A stretch of DNA of 64,000 nucleotides from Mytilinidion resinicola (taxonomy: Eukaryota > Ascomycota > Dothideomycetes > Mytilinidiales > Mytilinidiaceae). Below are positions 20,565 to 30,970 of this stretch, piece after piece. The position numbers and the translations under genes were made by a program. The first letter of the stretch is position 1, and the number at the start of each line of letters is the position of its first letter. Under the pieces are notes generated by a model. The model was not told the DNA's origin. It did no database searches and saw only the letters and a program-made list of their open reading frames with translations. The DNA is taken from the NCBI RefSeq assembly GCF_010093595.1, contig NW_022985440.1, positions 1,393,609-1,457,608 on the forward strand, in the 5' to 3' direction.

Positions 20565-21280
20565 CTAGTATATAGTGCCAACCGTATCGCAGAGCGCCTT
20601 AATATCAGTAGCCTTGATATTCTTCATCAAGTCTGCGATGTCGATGACTTCTGGGTGATGAGTTCCGTGGCGTACAAATGTCCGACCCGATATTCGTCGA
20701 CGCAGAATCGTGTCCAGATGACCCCAGAAACGCCTTGAAATAACATGGTGGGTCTTTGAAGATCCGGCCCATTCATCCTCTGTCCTGGATTTATAACGTA
20801 GTCTTTCAGGATATGAAGAGAATCCCAAGCCATAATAATCCCGGATCTCGAGGCAGGGGACCTCGAAGAAGGTCGTCTTTCGCCCGCGAGGTAATGGAAG
20901 ATAGTCCATTCCCTGTATGGTGGGAACAGCAAACCTAAATAGATGGTGTTGTTCTGCGGCCGTTGGGCATGAAGACAATACAGTACCAGGACAAAAGTCT
21001 GTGTACACCGAGGTGTTACCGTCCGAAGTCTTCCGATGTATTAAGAGCCTGAACGTCGTGTAAGCGAGTCATTATGAAGGGTGTGTAAACTAGACAGGCT
21101 ACCTCAGACGATATCATCTGCTAGTACTCACAAAAGACACTGACGCGAGACTTACTTTGGAGTATTGAACGTGTAGGCAACTACCTGATCAACGGCAACG
21201 GAGTGGAAGGAAACCGATGTCCCGATAGTGTAAGCTTCTAGTGCGTCCAAAGTTATCTTGTATATGCACCAGCTTTCCAT
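20565..21280 (-). CDS. Hypothetical protein, two-exon model
   Basis: Unknown family. On the minus strand an exon ending at 21156 with a perfect donor (AA|GTAAGT) joins, over a 107-nt intron ending GTTCAG, to 21048-20565. The phases agree and the junction reads Asn-Thr-Pro-Lys-Leu-Leu-Ile-His. Starting at the ATG at 21280 the product has 202 aa; the open frame extends further upstream, so the true start may be earlier. The sequence is well mixed and protein-like (Gly-Met-Asp-Tyr-Leu-Pro-Leu-Pro-Arg-Gly-Arg; Arg-Arg-Phe-Trp-Gly-His-Leu-Asp), with no signal peptide or helix of membrane type. It stands head-to-head with the broken membrane-protein gene at 21425, so both may belong to one accessory locus. 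It could also be decaying. Confidence 0.5.
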
Positions 21281-21424
21281 TGCGGGCCAGAAAATACTTA
21301 GATTTGCGTAGATGCTTGTCGACAAGCTCTTCACCCTTCCGGCTTCTACCAATCAAACAGTGTGGTAGCAACTGATAAAGAGCCGGCGCTCTACATGTTT
21401 TGAGGAATACCAAATTTCTACACG

Positions 21425-22588
21425 ATGCTGCCGCTGAGAGGTCTCGCAAAATGGGCACCTTTCAAGATCGACGCGTTAGGCTTAGTGACACTGCTAGGCG
21501 TTCGTGAAGTCGACCAGGCTATCGGAAAGCTCACATACCATCGATATCTGGAGTTCTTGCCGCTTCTAGGGGCACATGTTGTGGCTGGTAACGCCTACCT
21601 AAAGCCGATACGCGGGTTCGAGCTGTACAACCTAACAGACGAAATCAAAGCGACAGACGCTAGCGGCTGGTTTGCAAGGTGGATTCTTGGGCACTCACGC
21701 AGAGAGGTGCAGAAAGCTAGAACGGTAATCCGCATAACAGATGAGGAGTCAAAGAAAGAGAAGCCAGGATGGGTTAATCGATCCAGTGTCATGGGAGCCT
21801 TCGTGCTTTGCGTACTGGTAGTGCTTCCGGCACTTATAGGTGATTGGTGGGGTCTGTCAAACGGTATTTTCATTGCGACCTCAATCGTAGTTCGGTGGTT
21901 TCTTCTTCAACAAGTACGATCCGTGCTTGACCAGATAGTGAAAAATCACGAAGGACTTCAGGCGAATAGAAGAATCCAGGAGATCGACGACATGAAGGAG
22001 AGAAATGGGCAGAAAGTAAAGGTTCTCATGGTTCTCCCAACGGGCTCTGCTGTTACGATCTGCGCCACTCGCGGCATCATACTAGCGTTGCTGACATCGC
22101 CGTCTGTGTTTCGCAAGAAACCAGAGGAGAACGACGTCCAGTTCGAGCAGCGGGAGGAGCACTAGCAGCGCTAGCAACTTGCCGTCCGATGCATTGGTTG
22201 GGCTGCCTTTGTCGGCAATGCGTTGACGCTTGGATCGCCCAGTCTCTTTTACCAGATGATCTGTATCGTCATACAGGCTGTCGCCACGATGCTCTATACT
22301 TGGGGTCATTGTGAAGAGCGGTTCGAAATCGGTAGCCGGCTGAAGCTGGAGATAGACAAGGAACCCCCAAGTATCATTGAAGATAACCGGCATACGGCTT
22401 ATGCGCGACTCAATCTTTCAGAGACCGAAGAGAATTGCATGGTGACATGGGCCCTGGCATCACAGAGAGGGAATGGAGGCTGGTGGCTTAAGTACTTTAA
22501 GAGGAAACACTTTCTATTTCCCGATGCCCAAGACGATGGCTCGAAGTCTGCGGAAGGAGGCGCTGGAATAGGCCCGCATGGATCATGA
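21425..22588 (+). pseudogene. Membrane protein gene with two in-frame stops
   Basis: One frame runs from the ATG at 21425 to 22588 except for TAG codons at 22163 and 22172, only nine bases apart in a Gln/Glu-rich linker (Glu-Glu-His, stop, Gln-Arg, stop, Gln-Leu). Membrane helices lie both before (about residues 120-160 and 200-225) and after (Ile-Gly-Trp-Ala-Ala-Phe...Ile-Gln-Ala-Val-Ala-Thr-Met) the stops, so the two halves belong together. The product would be a ~387-residue multi-pass protein of a fungal family I cannot name. Both stops are one C-to-T change from CAG, giving a poly-Gln-like linker. A 39-nt intron (donor GTCCAG, acceptor CGCTAG) would also remove them in frame, but the donor is poor. 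Hence pseudogene or misjudged intron. Confidence 0.55.
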
Positions 22589-22831
22589 CTGGCTTCTATG
22601 GACAAGCAAGACGGAAAGACACATCAATGATGGAAAACGACAGGCGCGAGCTCGAGGTTCATGAAGCGTTTTGACTAGATTAATGTAAATATGGGGCCAT
22701 AGTTTGTGTGTCTGTCGTCAAAGGTATAGAATGCAAAAAAAGTCCAATCACTCGCCTGGGGTATCAGCCACGAGCCTGCTTCTTTGAACCTGAAATTTCT
22801 ATCGAGAGCTTGTGATATTTTACTCACAACC

Positions 22832-23634
22832 TCAACCCAGCCCTCTGCCACGACCTCTCAAACCTCGCCCGATACCACTCCCCGCTCTCCCAGCTGAACT
22901 TGCTCCTCTAGGTAACCCTCTACCGCCTTGTCCACCCACACCCACATACCCACTTGGTCCCGTCGACGAGCTCCCTCTCGTACCTCTTGTACCCCTTCCT
23001 CTACCCCGCCCTGGAGTTCTTGAAGAGGCTGCCTCCCTCCTCCGCTCCTCCTCGGCTACCCTGCGCGCTGCAGCTTCCTTCCTCGCTTGTTCCTCAGCTT
23101 CGCGTCGTGCAGCGGCCTGTTGCTTCTGAATCTCTTCGTTCTCAATATCGGCTAGATCTTGAGTGGCACCCTGCCAGTTCGGGGAGAGGATGAGTCGTTG
23201 ATTGTGTTCGGTTTGGGAGAGGATGCGGGTCCAAGTTTGTAGTAGGGTCGAGGCGTTTTGAACAGTGCGAGAGACGGTCTGTTGATCAAGTTAGTGCAAA
23301 GGATATCGAATATGATTCCTTCATCCTCATATTGCACGGATCTTGCTTCACGTACATCCATATTGCTTTTCGCCTTTTCTAAGCTCTCAACAACACCCTC
23401 TATGACTTTGTTGACACTGCGCACACTCTCTAGCTCTTTCCGCAGGGCCGCTTCTCGGGCCTCTTCTGTGGTGTATCGGGACTCTGCTGGACGCGTTTTT
23501 GGGGCCGCAGGAGCTTCTTCGGACGCGATCATCGCTTTGGCATCTTTTGATTTCCCTTTGCGCGTGGCGGGGGTGTCGAATAACGCGTCGTCGGAGTCTG
23601 AGAGGGTCAAGTCGTCGAGACTGGGGTGGTCCAT
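22832..23634 (-). CDS. DUO1: DASH complex subunit Duo1
   Basis: Two minus-strand exons (23634-23356 and 23278-22832; 77-nt intron, donor GTACGT) give 241 aa. Residues about 60-125 are the Duo1 domain: Leu-Glu-Ser-Val-Arg-Ser-Val-Asn-Lys-Val-Ile-Glu-Gly-Val-Val-Glu-Ser-Leu-Glu-Lys, then across the splice Thr-Val-Ser-Arg-Thr-Val...Trp-Thr-Arg-Ile-Leu-Ser-Gln-Thr-Glu-His-Asn-Gln. The intron interrupts this block and its removal restores the family sequence. A charged coiled-coil and a Gly/Arg-rich RGG-like tail follow. Duo1 is part of the fungus-specific DASH/Dam1 ring that couples kinetochores to spindle microtubules. The tail is longer and more RGG-like than the minimal domain needs. Length and layout are otherwise normal. 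Confidence 0.93.
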
Positions 23635-24122
23635 GGTGGGGAATGTTCTCGGAGTGCGTGCTATTGACAGACTGAGACAGTCGCGACCAGAAAGGCGTCA
23701 ATTCGGCGTGTTTCGTTGTTTGCTTGATGAAGGAGCTGTTCCCCGCTTGTGTTGACGTGGGGGTTGTGATTCTTCGAGTGAATTGGATCGTGCGTGATGC
23801 TGTTGACCCCGTTGCCAAGCCCCAACCTCGTTCCTTCCCAGCCTCTCCCGACGAGAAGCAGCCCTATTCCATCTCCCCCCTCCGACGCCCACGACCACCA
23901 TCTCTGCCTCTCCCTAAATTCTACATTTCGTTTGGAGTGCTGTCAGTGCGAATTAACCGTGCATTGCTGTCCATTTCACTCTCTGTTAATCTTGCCATCG
24001 ACAACAAGCTACCTTTGCACCTACATCGTCATATTTATCGAACCACACCACGCTTCCGCTCTCACGCTCCTTCTCTGCGCCCTCGTTTAGACGAGAAGGA
24101 ACCTCGCTTCTCACTTCTCACG
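23635..24122. promoter_or_regulatory. Divergent promoter, DUO1 / conserved unknown gene
   Basis: 488 bp between outward-facing starts. The part next to 24123 is C/T-rich on the plus strand. Open frames crossing it are read-through of low-complexity sequence, not genes. Confidence 0.45.
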
Positions 24123-25613
24123 ATGGCCACCACCCCTCCTCGACGATCCCGCGTCCACACGCCGCCAACACCTCTCCACGGCGCGCGCTACGACGCCTAT
24201 GAGCCCTATTCTCCCCGCCGTTCTACCCGCGTTGCTGCTCAACGCAAGCCATTCCTAAGCAGCAACTCTACGCCGCCGAAAACGCATCGTTCCGTGCGCG
24301 CATCGACGCCGACCGGCAGCCGGAAGCAAACAGCGGGCACGTCCAGCCAGACCTTTTCTCCGCCGTCTTCACCCTCCTCGCCAAGTGTCCATTCTGCGCC
24401 AAAGAGTCCGCGCTCTGTACCCCGCCGACGCGTCAACAACGGCCTTCGTAAACACCAAGGTCTCCATTTTTCTGATTCAGACGACATGCCTGCAGGAGAC
24501 GCATCGACAACAAGCCATCTCTCCGTCCTAGACTCACGCGGCATGCTACCTACTCCCGTGAAAACACCGCGCAAGCGCAACCTTCAGAACTCCGCCATCG
24601 CTTCTACGGCTCGTGTTTTGTTTCCCAGCCGCCCAGCCACCATCGAGGACGCCATGCCGACGCCGCGAAAGAGCCGGAAGGGCAAAAAGAACGCGTTCAC
24701 GTTGCAGTCATTTGCGGAGGGCGACGATGAGGACGAGGAGAAGATCGAGATCTATACCGACACGAAGGAGCGGATTCCCAGCCTGGATCCGGACGAAGAC
24801 AACCCATTCATCACGCGCAGCAAGAACGGGAAGACCAAGGCAAGCGCTAGCATTGCAGCACCGGAGCCGAAGAGGCGGAAGATTAGTCCTAGTGAAGAAG
24901 AGCGTGTGAGGAAGATGGAAGAGAAGGCGCGAAATAACGAGGGCATGATCTACGTATTGTAAGTTGACCCACAGCTACCACCTACTTGAAAATATCTAAC
25001 GCCCAACAGCCGCGGCCGCAAACTGTTCCGCAAATTCGATGACGCCTCCGCCTCCTCCGGGAGCGACGATGACACTAATCTCGCCCCTACTACCGCTGTC
25101 CGCCGTCAAGTCGGTGCAGCCGCTAGCCGTCCCTTCACCCGCTCAACCATCCAACCGCGCCTGCTCTTCCCGAATGAAGAGCAACGCCGTGAGCGCGAAG
25201 CCGCTCAACTCGCAGAGGAAGAGGCGACAACCGACATTGAAGTTCCGGTTCCCATCCCGAGCTCCACCCGCAAAGGCAAAGGCCGTGTCAACAACGAAGC
25301 CAGTACGCCCGTGAAATCCCAATTCTCTCCCGCAACGCCGCCCTCCACCGGACGCGCGCGGCGGACTCGCCAAACGGATGCTGTAGTTGACGAGCCGGAG
25401 GAGCACATGGAGCTTGACGTCCAGAGCGAGGAAGAGATACGGACGCCGGTGCTGCCACAGCAGAAGGCCAAGGGCAAGAAGACGAGTCCGTTCGATTCCT
25501 GGCAGCGTGTCAAACCCACTGCGAGGGCTGTGAGTGGACGAGGTGCGAAGAGAGAAGGTGATGTCTTGGAGGGAACTGGAAAGAGAGTCCGAAATGGAGC
25601 TAGCGGTATCTGA
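24123..25613 (+). CDS. Conserved disordered, probably nuclear, fungal protein
   Basis: Exons 24123-24958 and 25010-25613 (51-nt intron with TATCTAAC branch) give 479 aa. The protein is mostly disordered and very rich in Ser, Pro, Arg and Lys, with many Ser/Thr-Pro sites (potential CDK sites). Islands look conserved: Met-Leu-Pro-Thr-Pro-Val-Lys-Thr-Pro-Arg-Lys-Arg (~residue 142), Glu-Ile-Tyr-Thr-Asp-Thr-Lys-Glu-Arg-Ile-Pro, and Asn-Glu-Gly-Met-Ile-Tyr-Val-Phe-Arg-Gly-Arg-Lys-Leu. The last is rebuilt exactly by the splice. Arg-Leu-Leu-Phe-Pro-Asn follows. I recall these islands in uncharacterised Pezizomycotina proteins but know no function. Basic patches (Lys-Arg-Arg-Lys) suggest nuclear import. 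The gene sits in a block of chromosome-biology genes, which is only suggestive. Confidence 0.8.
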
Positions 25614-26100
25614 GATGTCTTGGAGCTGGTAGGAGCTAGTAGGATGATGATTAATGGGTAAAGATGCTGGGACGAGTGGATTGGGACCGCGGGATGCGAG
25701 GAACGGGATGCATTCATGATTGTAACGACCTTTTCTGCCGTTAGGGCTGCATGGTGTTGGATACGGTTCTTGCTTTTGGTTAAAGGCTGAGACTACGGTA
25801 TCAGTAGTTGGAAGCTCAAGCCTGGTTTTACAGGCAAGCACTGTCCTTTCGGTCCTCCGGCATATTGGAAAAGGTTTTCATAGCACAGACGGCGGATAAT
25901 TCTTCGAAGCGGCAAGCCCAAAATTACATAGTTGTAGTGAATAGATCTTATATCTCCACGTGTGCCGCCGATGCAGATGTGACGCCTGAACGCTTTCTGC
26001 CCGCCCAATCCAATTCCCAAGGTAATCCAAAATTCAACTACCCAAACGCCTCATACATAATCCAACCAACAAACAACTCCCTGGTCCTATACACCCAGAT
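25614..26100. other. Convergent 3' flanks
   Basis: Tail-to-tail gap between the conserved unknown gene and RNase H2 subunit B. No gene is seen. Confidence 0.5.
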
Positions 26101-27450
26101 TCACTTCTTCACCGCCGGCTTCGCGGTAAAGAAGCTACTCAACTTCTTCATCCCGCTCGTATCCGCCTTCCGCAGCTGCTTCAACCCCCGACTCTCGGAC
26201 TTTTTCCTTTTCTCGTCCTCCTCCTTCTTCCGCCGCTTCTCCGCCCGGATCTCGGCCTGCTCGTCTGCGTCCTCGTCGAAGGCGCGCTTGCGGCTGATGT
26301 TGTCGGATACGGACCTCAGCGCGGCGGATTTCTGCCGTAGGGAAGAGAGGTGCGCGAGGTGGGTGGTTAAAGGGGTGAAGTCGATTGTTGGAGCTACGAG
26401 AGAGGCGTTGATAGCCGTGTGAAGCGTAGGCGGGACTAGGGAGAGGAGGAGGGAGAGGGCGGTGCGGAGACGGAGGAGGTGGGGGATGCCTTCTGGTGCC
26501 GATATTGCTGGCGGTTGGAGGGAGGTGGTGGATGTCGCTTCTGTAGTCTCTGATTTGACTGTGGTTTGCGAGTCTCCAGTAGGTGTTGTGGCGGTGGTGG
26601 TTTGGGACTGCAAGTCTACGGCCTCGCTGCTCTCGAACACACTGATCCCGCTGTCTTCGCGCGGGATGTCTAAGATAGGCACGTCGAGAGCGCTCCGGAC
26701 GAACTTCTCTTCCATGGATGCGGGTAGGCCGTTGGCGGCCATTCGTTCTGCTTTTTGGAGGAGGATGGAGACGAGTCTGGGGTACGAGAGGCGGTACATT
26801 TTCTCGTCGCCGGCGTCGACGATGTCGGCCACGGATTCCATGCGCTTTGCTATGCGTTCCTTGAGCTTGGGGGTGCGTAGGAGTTGTCTGAGGTGCGGAG
26901 AAGTTGCTGCGAGGGTGTCGAGGTGGTCGTCTAGGGAGAGGAAAAGCTGTTTCTGATGTTCTTTTGGGGTCGACTTGGGCGCAAGAGCGGGGAGGAGAAG
27001 GAAGAGTATATCGAGTGGTGTGGCTATGAAGAGATCTGCGGACTTGGTGATGTAGCCTTTATCCACTGACGCGGTGTCCTCTTTCGCAGCCTCCGTGTCC
27101 GCCTCTTTACCACAAGTTCCCCCATTTTCAATTACGTTGCTCTTGCTATCTATATCTGTCTTTTGTATCCGTGGTGGGGCAAGTAGCCAACTCCTTGGAG
27201 AGCTTCTCGGCGCCGCGATTTTGGTAAATTCATAGAATCCTTTTTCTGGACAGAAGTAGTAACGAGTTGGTGTCGCGGTCGCTGGGTGAGACAATGTGAC
27301 AATTCGCGAATCTGGGGACGTGTCTTTCGGGAGGATAAATAGCCTAGGAGGATCTGCGGCGCTGGGAGGAAGTGCAGCGGGTGCAATGGTTTCGGGGGGA
27401 ATGGTTTCTTTAGATACTTTTGCGGCTGGTTTTGAGCGTGTCCGAGCCAT
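26101..27450 (-). CDS. RNH202: Ribonuclease H2 subunit B
   Basis: A single exon of 449 aa starting at the ATG at 27450. The N-terminal triple-barrel region carries the RNase H2B landmarks: Phe-Ile-Leu-Pro-Lys, Ser-Arg-Ile-Val-Thr-Leu, then Gly-Phe-Tyr-Glu-Phe-Thr-Lys-Ile, Pro-Arg-Ser-Trp-Leu-Leu, and Ala-Asp-Leu-Phe-Ile-Ala-Thr-Pro-Leu-Asp. The last leads into the helical Ydr279-type domain (about residues 135-240). A long Ser/Thr-rich insert precedes the basic C-terminus. The extreme end, Met-Lys-Lys-Leu-Ser-Ser-Phe-Phe, looks like a PCNA-interacting (PIP) motif. RNase H2 removes ribonucleotides and RNA:DNA hybrids in the nucleus; subunit B is structural and links the complex to PCNA. It shares a divergent promoter with MCM10, another replication gene. 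Confidence 0.9.
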   Translation of the reverse strand: MARTRSKPAAKVSKETIPPETIAPAALPPSAADPPRLFILPKDTSPDSRIVTLSHPATATPTRYYFCPEKGFYEFTKIAAPRSSPRSWLLAPPRIQKTDIDSKSNVIENGGTCGKEADTEAAKEDTASVDKGYITKSADLFIATPLDILFLLLPALAPKSTPKEHQKQLFLSLDDHLDTLAATSPHLRQLLRTPKLKERIAKRMESVADIVDAGDEKMYRLSYPRLVSILLQKAERMAANGLPASMEEKFVRSALDVPILDIPREDSGISVFESSEAVDLQSQTTTATTPTGDSQTTVKSETTEATSTTSLQPPAISAPEGIPHLLRLRTALSLLLSLVPPTLHTAINASLVAPTIDFTPLTTHLAHLSSLRQKSAALRSVSDNISRKRAFDEDADEQAEIRAEKRRKKEEDEKRKKSESRGLKQLRKADTSGMKKLSSFFTAKPAVKK

Positions 27451-27862
27451 TTTGAAGGGCCAATGAAGTGATAATTTGTATTCAGCGTAGCTTCACAGTT
27501 ATCAGTACTGTTATGGTCGGATTTGGGGGATAATTGTGTTGTTTGAAGGCTGATTGTGGGATATCAAAATGCAAGCAAGGTCGACGCGTCCGGGCGTGGA
27601 GGAAATCGCGTTCCCCGGCTTCGTTTCACATTTAGAAGGGACAAGGGTGACGACAACCCTGCAACGACAACATTCCACAGCGCAGTCAGACTTCAGCTGA
27701 GCGACCAGACGCGCCAATTCATTCATAGACGCTATTCACTGACAGTCTGGGGAGCAAACCGCTTACAATCTTCCCAATTCGGCGGGACATGGGACCAGCA
27801 GCCGTTGCGCCATCGACATCACTGGCGCGGGATCAACACCACACCTGTAGCACTACACGGCG
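27451..27862. promoter_or_regulatory. Divergent promoter, RNH202 / MCM10
   Basis: 412 bp separate two replication genes read outward. It includes two ACGCG-type words on either strand (GACGCGTCCGG near 27583 and CAGACGCGCC near 27710), the core of MluI cell-cycle boxes used by MBF in yeasts. Whether they act here is untested. Confidence 0.45.
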
Positions 27863-30371
27863 ATGATAATACGGGAATCCGCTATGTCGAAAGGTACCTT
27901 TACAATGCCTCCGTGTTGTCGCAGGCGTTTTGCTAATAACTTGTCTAGTCCCATCTGGAGAACCAAATTGGCCCCCCAAATCACCCTACGACGCCCTACT
28001 CAGCTCTCCCAGTGGCCGAAAGAAGCTGGAACAGCGCCGTGATCGCGATTCTCCCTCCCCATCGCCACTACGAAGGCCCTCTTCCACGAGACGACCAATG
28101 TCGAGGGGGCGAGTTTCATCAGATGACGAGGACGACGATGAGGAGACACTGGAGCTCAAACTCAAGGCAATCGAAGCACGATTGAAGCTCAAAAAACTAA
28201 AACAAGCACGAGCTAGGCGGGCGGAGAGTGAAGAGGGTGACAATGGCTCAAGGACGGGGTCGCGGGCAAATACGTCAACTTCAGCACCCATCAAGGTATC
28301 TGGGTTACGGGTACCTCGCGATATTCCACGTCCACAATCCGCTGTCCAGGTTCCAGGATCTCCTGTGCGGAACAGCAGAGCTCCAGACGTTCAAAAATCA
28401 CCCGCGCGCGTGTTATTGGGGATCGACAAAGGATTGAGAGCTCACGATGTGTCCTTGAAGAGAGCATCAAGTTTCAACCACCGGACCGATGCTGCTCGTG
28501 ATGCTACTGGATCATTATCGCGGGCGAATTCCCAACGAGGTCGGACTGAAGTTAGCACTCCTGCTCCACGGGGAAAGAGTTTCAGCGAGCGGATAGCGGA
28601 AAGCAGGTTGAATGACAAGGAGCGTCAGGACAAGCTCTCGAGAATTGAGAGCTCGCGAAGTCGTGGCTTCGGGGTCAGCGCGGATGATTTATATTCGTCT
28701 CAAGATCTACCAGGATCACGAACAATGTCGTCACTATCTTCTAGCAGCACCAGGACCGAAAGCCGTGCGATGGCCCCACCTGTCAATAATACTCAATATC
28801 TCCAAAAGAGCCGCTCCTTAGCCGCTATAGAGAAGTCCGCGACACCAAGAAGTGGATCAACACTCTCCTCCCGATCAGAAGGGTCTCACGCCACCACCAC
28901 CACATTCTCCTCTAAATCCTCAGCTAGCAACACTCGCAACCCTAAGCCTCCTCCATCCACCGCAAACCCCTCTTCCGAACTTTCTAACGTCAATGAATCC
29001 ATCGAACCTTCAATCTTCGAGACTTTCTCTGGCTTCCACCTCTCAAAACGTCTTATCCCGCACAACACTTTAACCCGTACCCTGGACGGCAAGTCCCTCT
29101 ATAATCTCCCGAAACTTCTCAAAGAAGTCAAAGGCCCAGAATATGACACTCCAGATGTTGAATCCGACTATGTGGTGCTAGGCATCATCGCCTCGAAGTC
29201 ATCTCCTTTAACGCCCAAGAACGCTCGCAAGATCAACGCTAGTGACAACGACCCAGACGATGCTGCAAATGGGCCAAGCAAGTTCATGGTACTGCACTTG
29301 ACGGATCTGAAGTGGGAGATCGATTTGTTTCTTTTCGATACAGGCTTCTCCCAGTTCTGGAAGTTGAGCGTGGGGACCATCATTGCAGTGCTGAATCCGG
29401 AGATCATGCCGCCACGAAACCGTGCCACCGGACAGTTTTCACTCAAACTATCAAGCAGCGAAGACACTGTGCTGGAAATTGGCATGGCGCGGGACTTGGG
29501 ATTCTGCAAGGCGATCAAAAAAGACGGCAAGGAGTGTCGGCAGTGGATCGATGGACGAAAGACAGAGTACTGTGATTTCCATGTCGAGCTGGCAATTGAT
29601 AAGAGCAAAAGGGGTAGAATGGAGGTCAACACTATGACAGGTTTTGGAAAAGGAACGAGAGGGGGTGGTGGTAGCAGGGGCGGGCGTGGCGGGTCCGGTG
29701 GGAGGGGGGGGGGACAAGGCGGTAAAGACGATGGATTAGTGAGACAGGGGAGGTTTCATGATCGAAATCTCCACGAGACAGTCTATATTGCTCCTGGGTC
29801 GAGGAGTGCCGCGCAGTTACTAGACGAGGAAGATACGATCACCGGAGTGGGCAGGGCGGAGGCGCATCGGAAACGGCTCGCAGACCAGGAGAGGGAGAGG
29901 GAGTTAGCAAAGAGGCTAGGTGAGGCGGGGAATGGTATGGGCGCTGCTTATATGAAAGCGAGAGGTGTTGATAAGCAAGAACAGGAAGAGAAACGAGCGG
30001 AGGCCGAGAAGCAGAAGGGCGAGAGTCTCGGCGAAGAAACGTTGAGTCTGCTGGGTCGAAAAGCTGGAGACGTCACACTAAGTCCTGTGAAGCGTAAACG
30101 AAGCACGGGGTTCAGCAGCACCAACAAGACAAGTGAGCCGATGGGATGGGGCGGAGCTTTCCAACGAGGCTTACCTGTTCCGAAAAAGAAAGAGCGAGAG
30201 GAGAGGGAAGTCAGTCCAGCCAAAAAGAAAGCGAGGTTCATGCTCGAGAAGAAGGGTATCAGGGAGCCAGGACGGGATAGTCTTGGTGGAATGGACATTG
30301 GGCTGATAGCTGCTATGGACGAGGACGATGACGATGATGACGGCTTGGAGATTATTCCCAGCATGCGGTAA
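27863..30371 (+). CDS. MCM10: DNA replication factor Mcm10
   Basis: A tiny first coding exon (27863-27893) and one long exon (27949-30371), split by a 55-nt intron with a GCTAATAAC branch, give 817 aa; an in-frame ATG at 27884 is the alternative start. The N-terminus carries Trp-Pro-Pro-Lys-Ser-Pro-Tyr-Asp-Ala-Leu-Leu-Ser-Ser-Pro-Ser-Gly-Arg, a fungal Mcm10 signature, followed by a coiled coil and a long disordered Ser/Arg region. The conserved core (about residues 385-560) has the OB fold (Met-Val-Leu-His-Leu-Thr-Asp-Leu-Lys-Trp) and the CCCH zinc finger Phe-Cys-Lys...Glu-Cys-Arg...Tyr-Cys-Asp-Phe-His. A Gly-rich RGG stretch and a charged C-terminus follow. Mcm10 activates the CMG helicase at origins and stabilises Pol alpha. 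No defect is visible. Confidence 0.94.
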
Positions 30372-30970
30372 GCTTTGGGCGGCTTTGGCCTGGGTATGGT
30401 GTTTGGTACTGCATTGGTATAGGATATCCTCATGGGTTTATATGGAGCGACATTAGGCGAATCAGATCGCTTGACTGATATTGCCGGAGTTAAACCGGTT
30501 GTCAACTTTCACGGCTCAATTTTGACGTCGGTGATGGTGCTTGTCTATAGGCAACCTGCGTAGACCCTATCAAGAGAAATTAGCTTTCGTTGAAGAGCCT
30601 TTCGATGCTCACCTTTTCTTAGCTCCTCATCATCAGAACATCGACTGTCAGTGAACTTGTTCTTTCAAAGTCCTGATTTCTTCAAGCGGGTTTCCACGAG
30701 AACGGATCTTCGTCTAGGTGATCGCATTCTTCCTCTTCAATTTCCTGTCGCTTCTATACTAGTCTACCAGCTCTTGTTTCTACTTTCGAAGTTACTATGA
30801 CGTTCATTTCCTGCGATCTAACTATCACACGACGTTTTTCGAATACACATGCTTCTCAATCTAATTGATATAGCACGAGGAAGACTCACGAGAGCCGATT
30901 TTACAAAAATTCTGCACTCCACTAATTCTCACCTACACTATCGTCATATCACGACATTTTCTCCGCTAAA
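30372..30970. other. MCM10 3' flank and TTL-like gene promoter
   Basis: 599 bp between two plus-strand genes. No ORF is supported. The last 100 bp before 30971 are CT/CAC-rich, as is common upstream of fungal start codons. Confidence 0.45.

Noticed and set aside
29312..29637. Short frames inside MCM10
   Set aside because: Shadows of the OB-fold and zinc-finger coding sequence.
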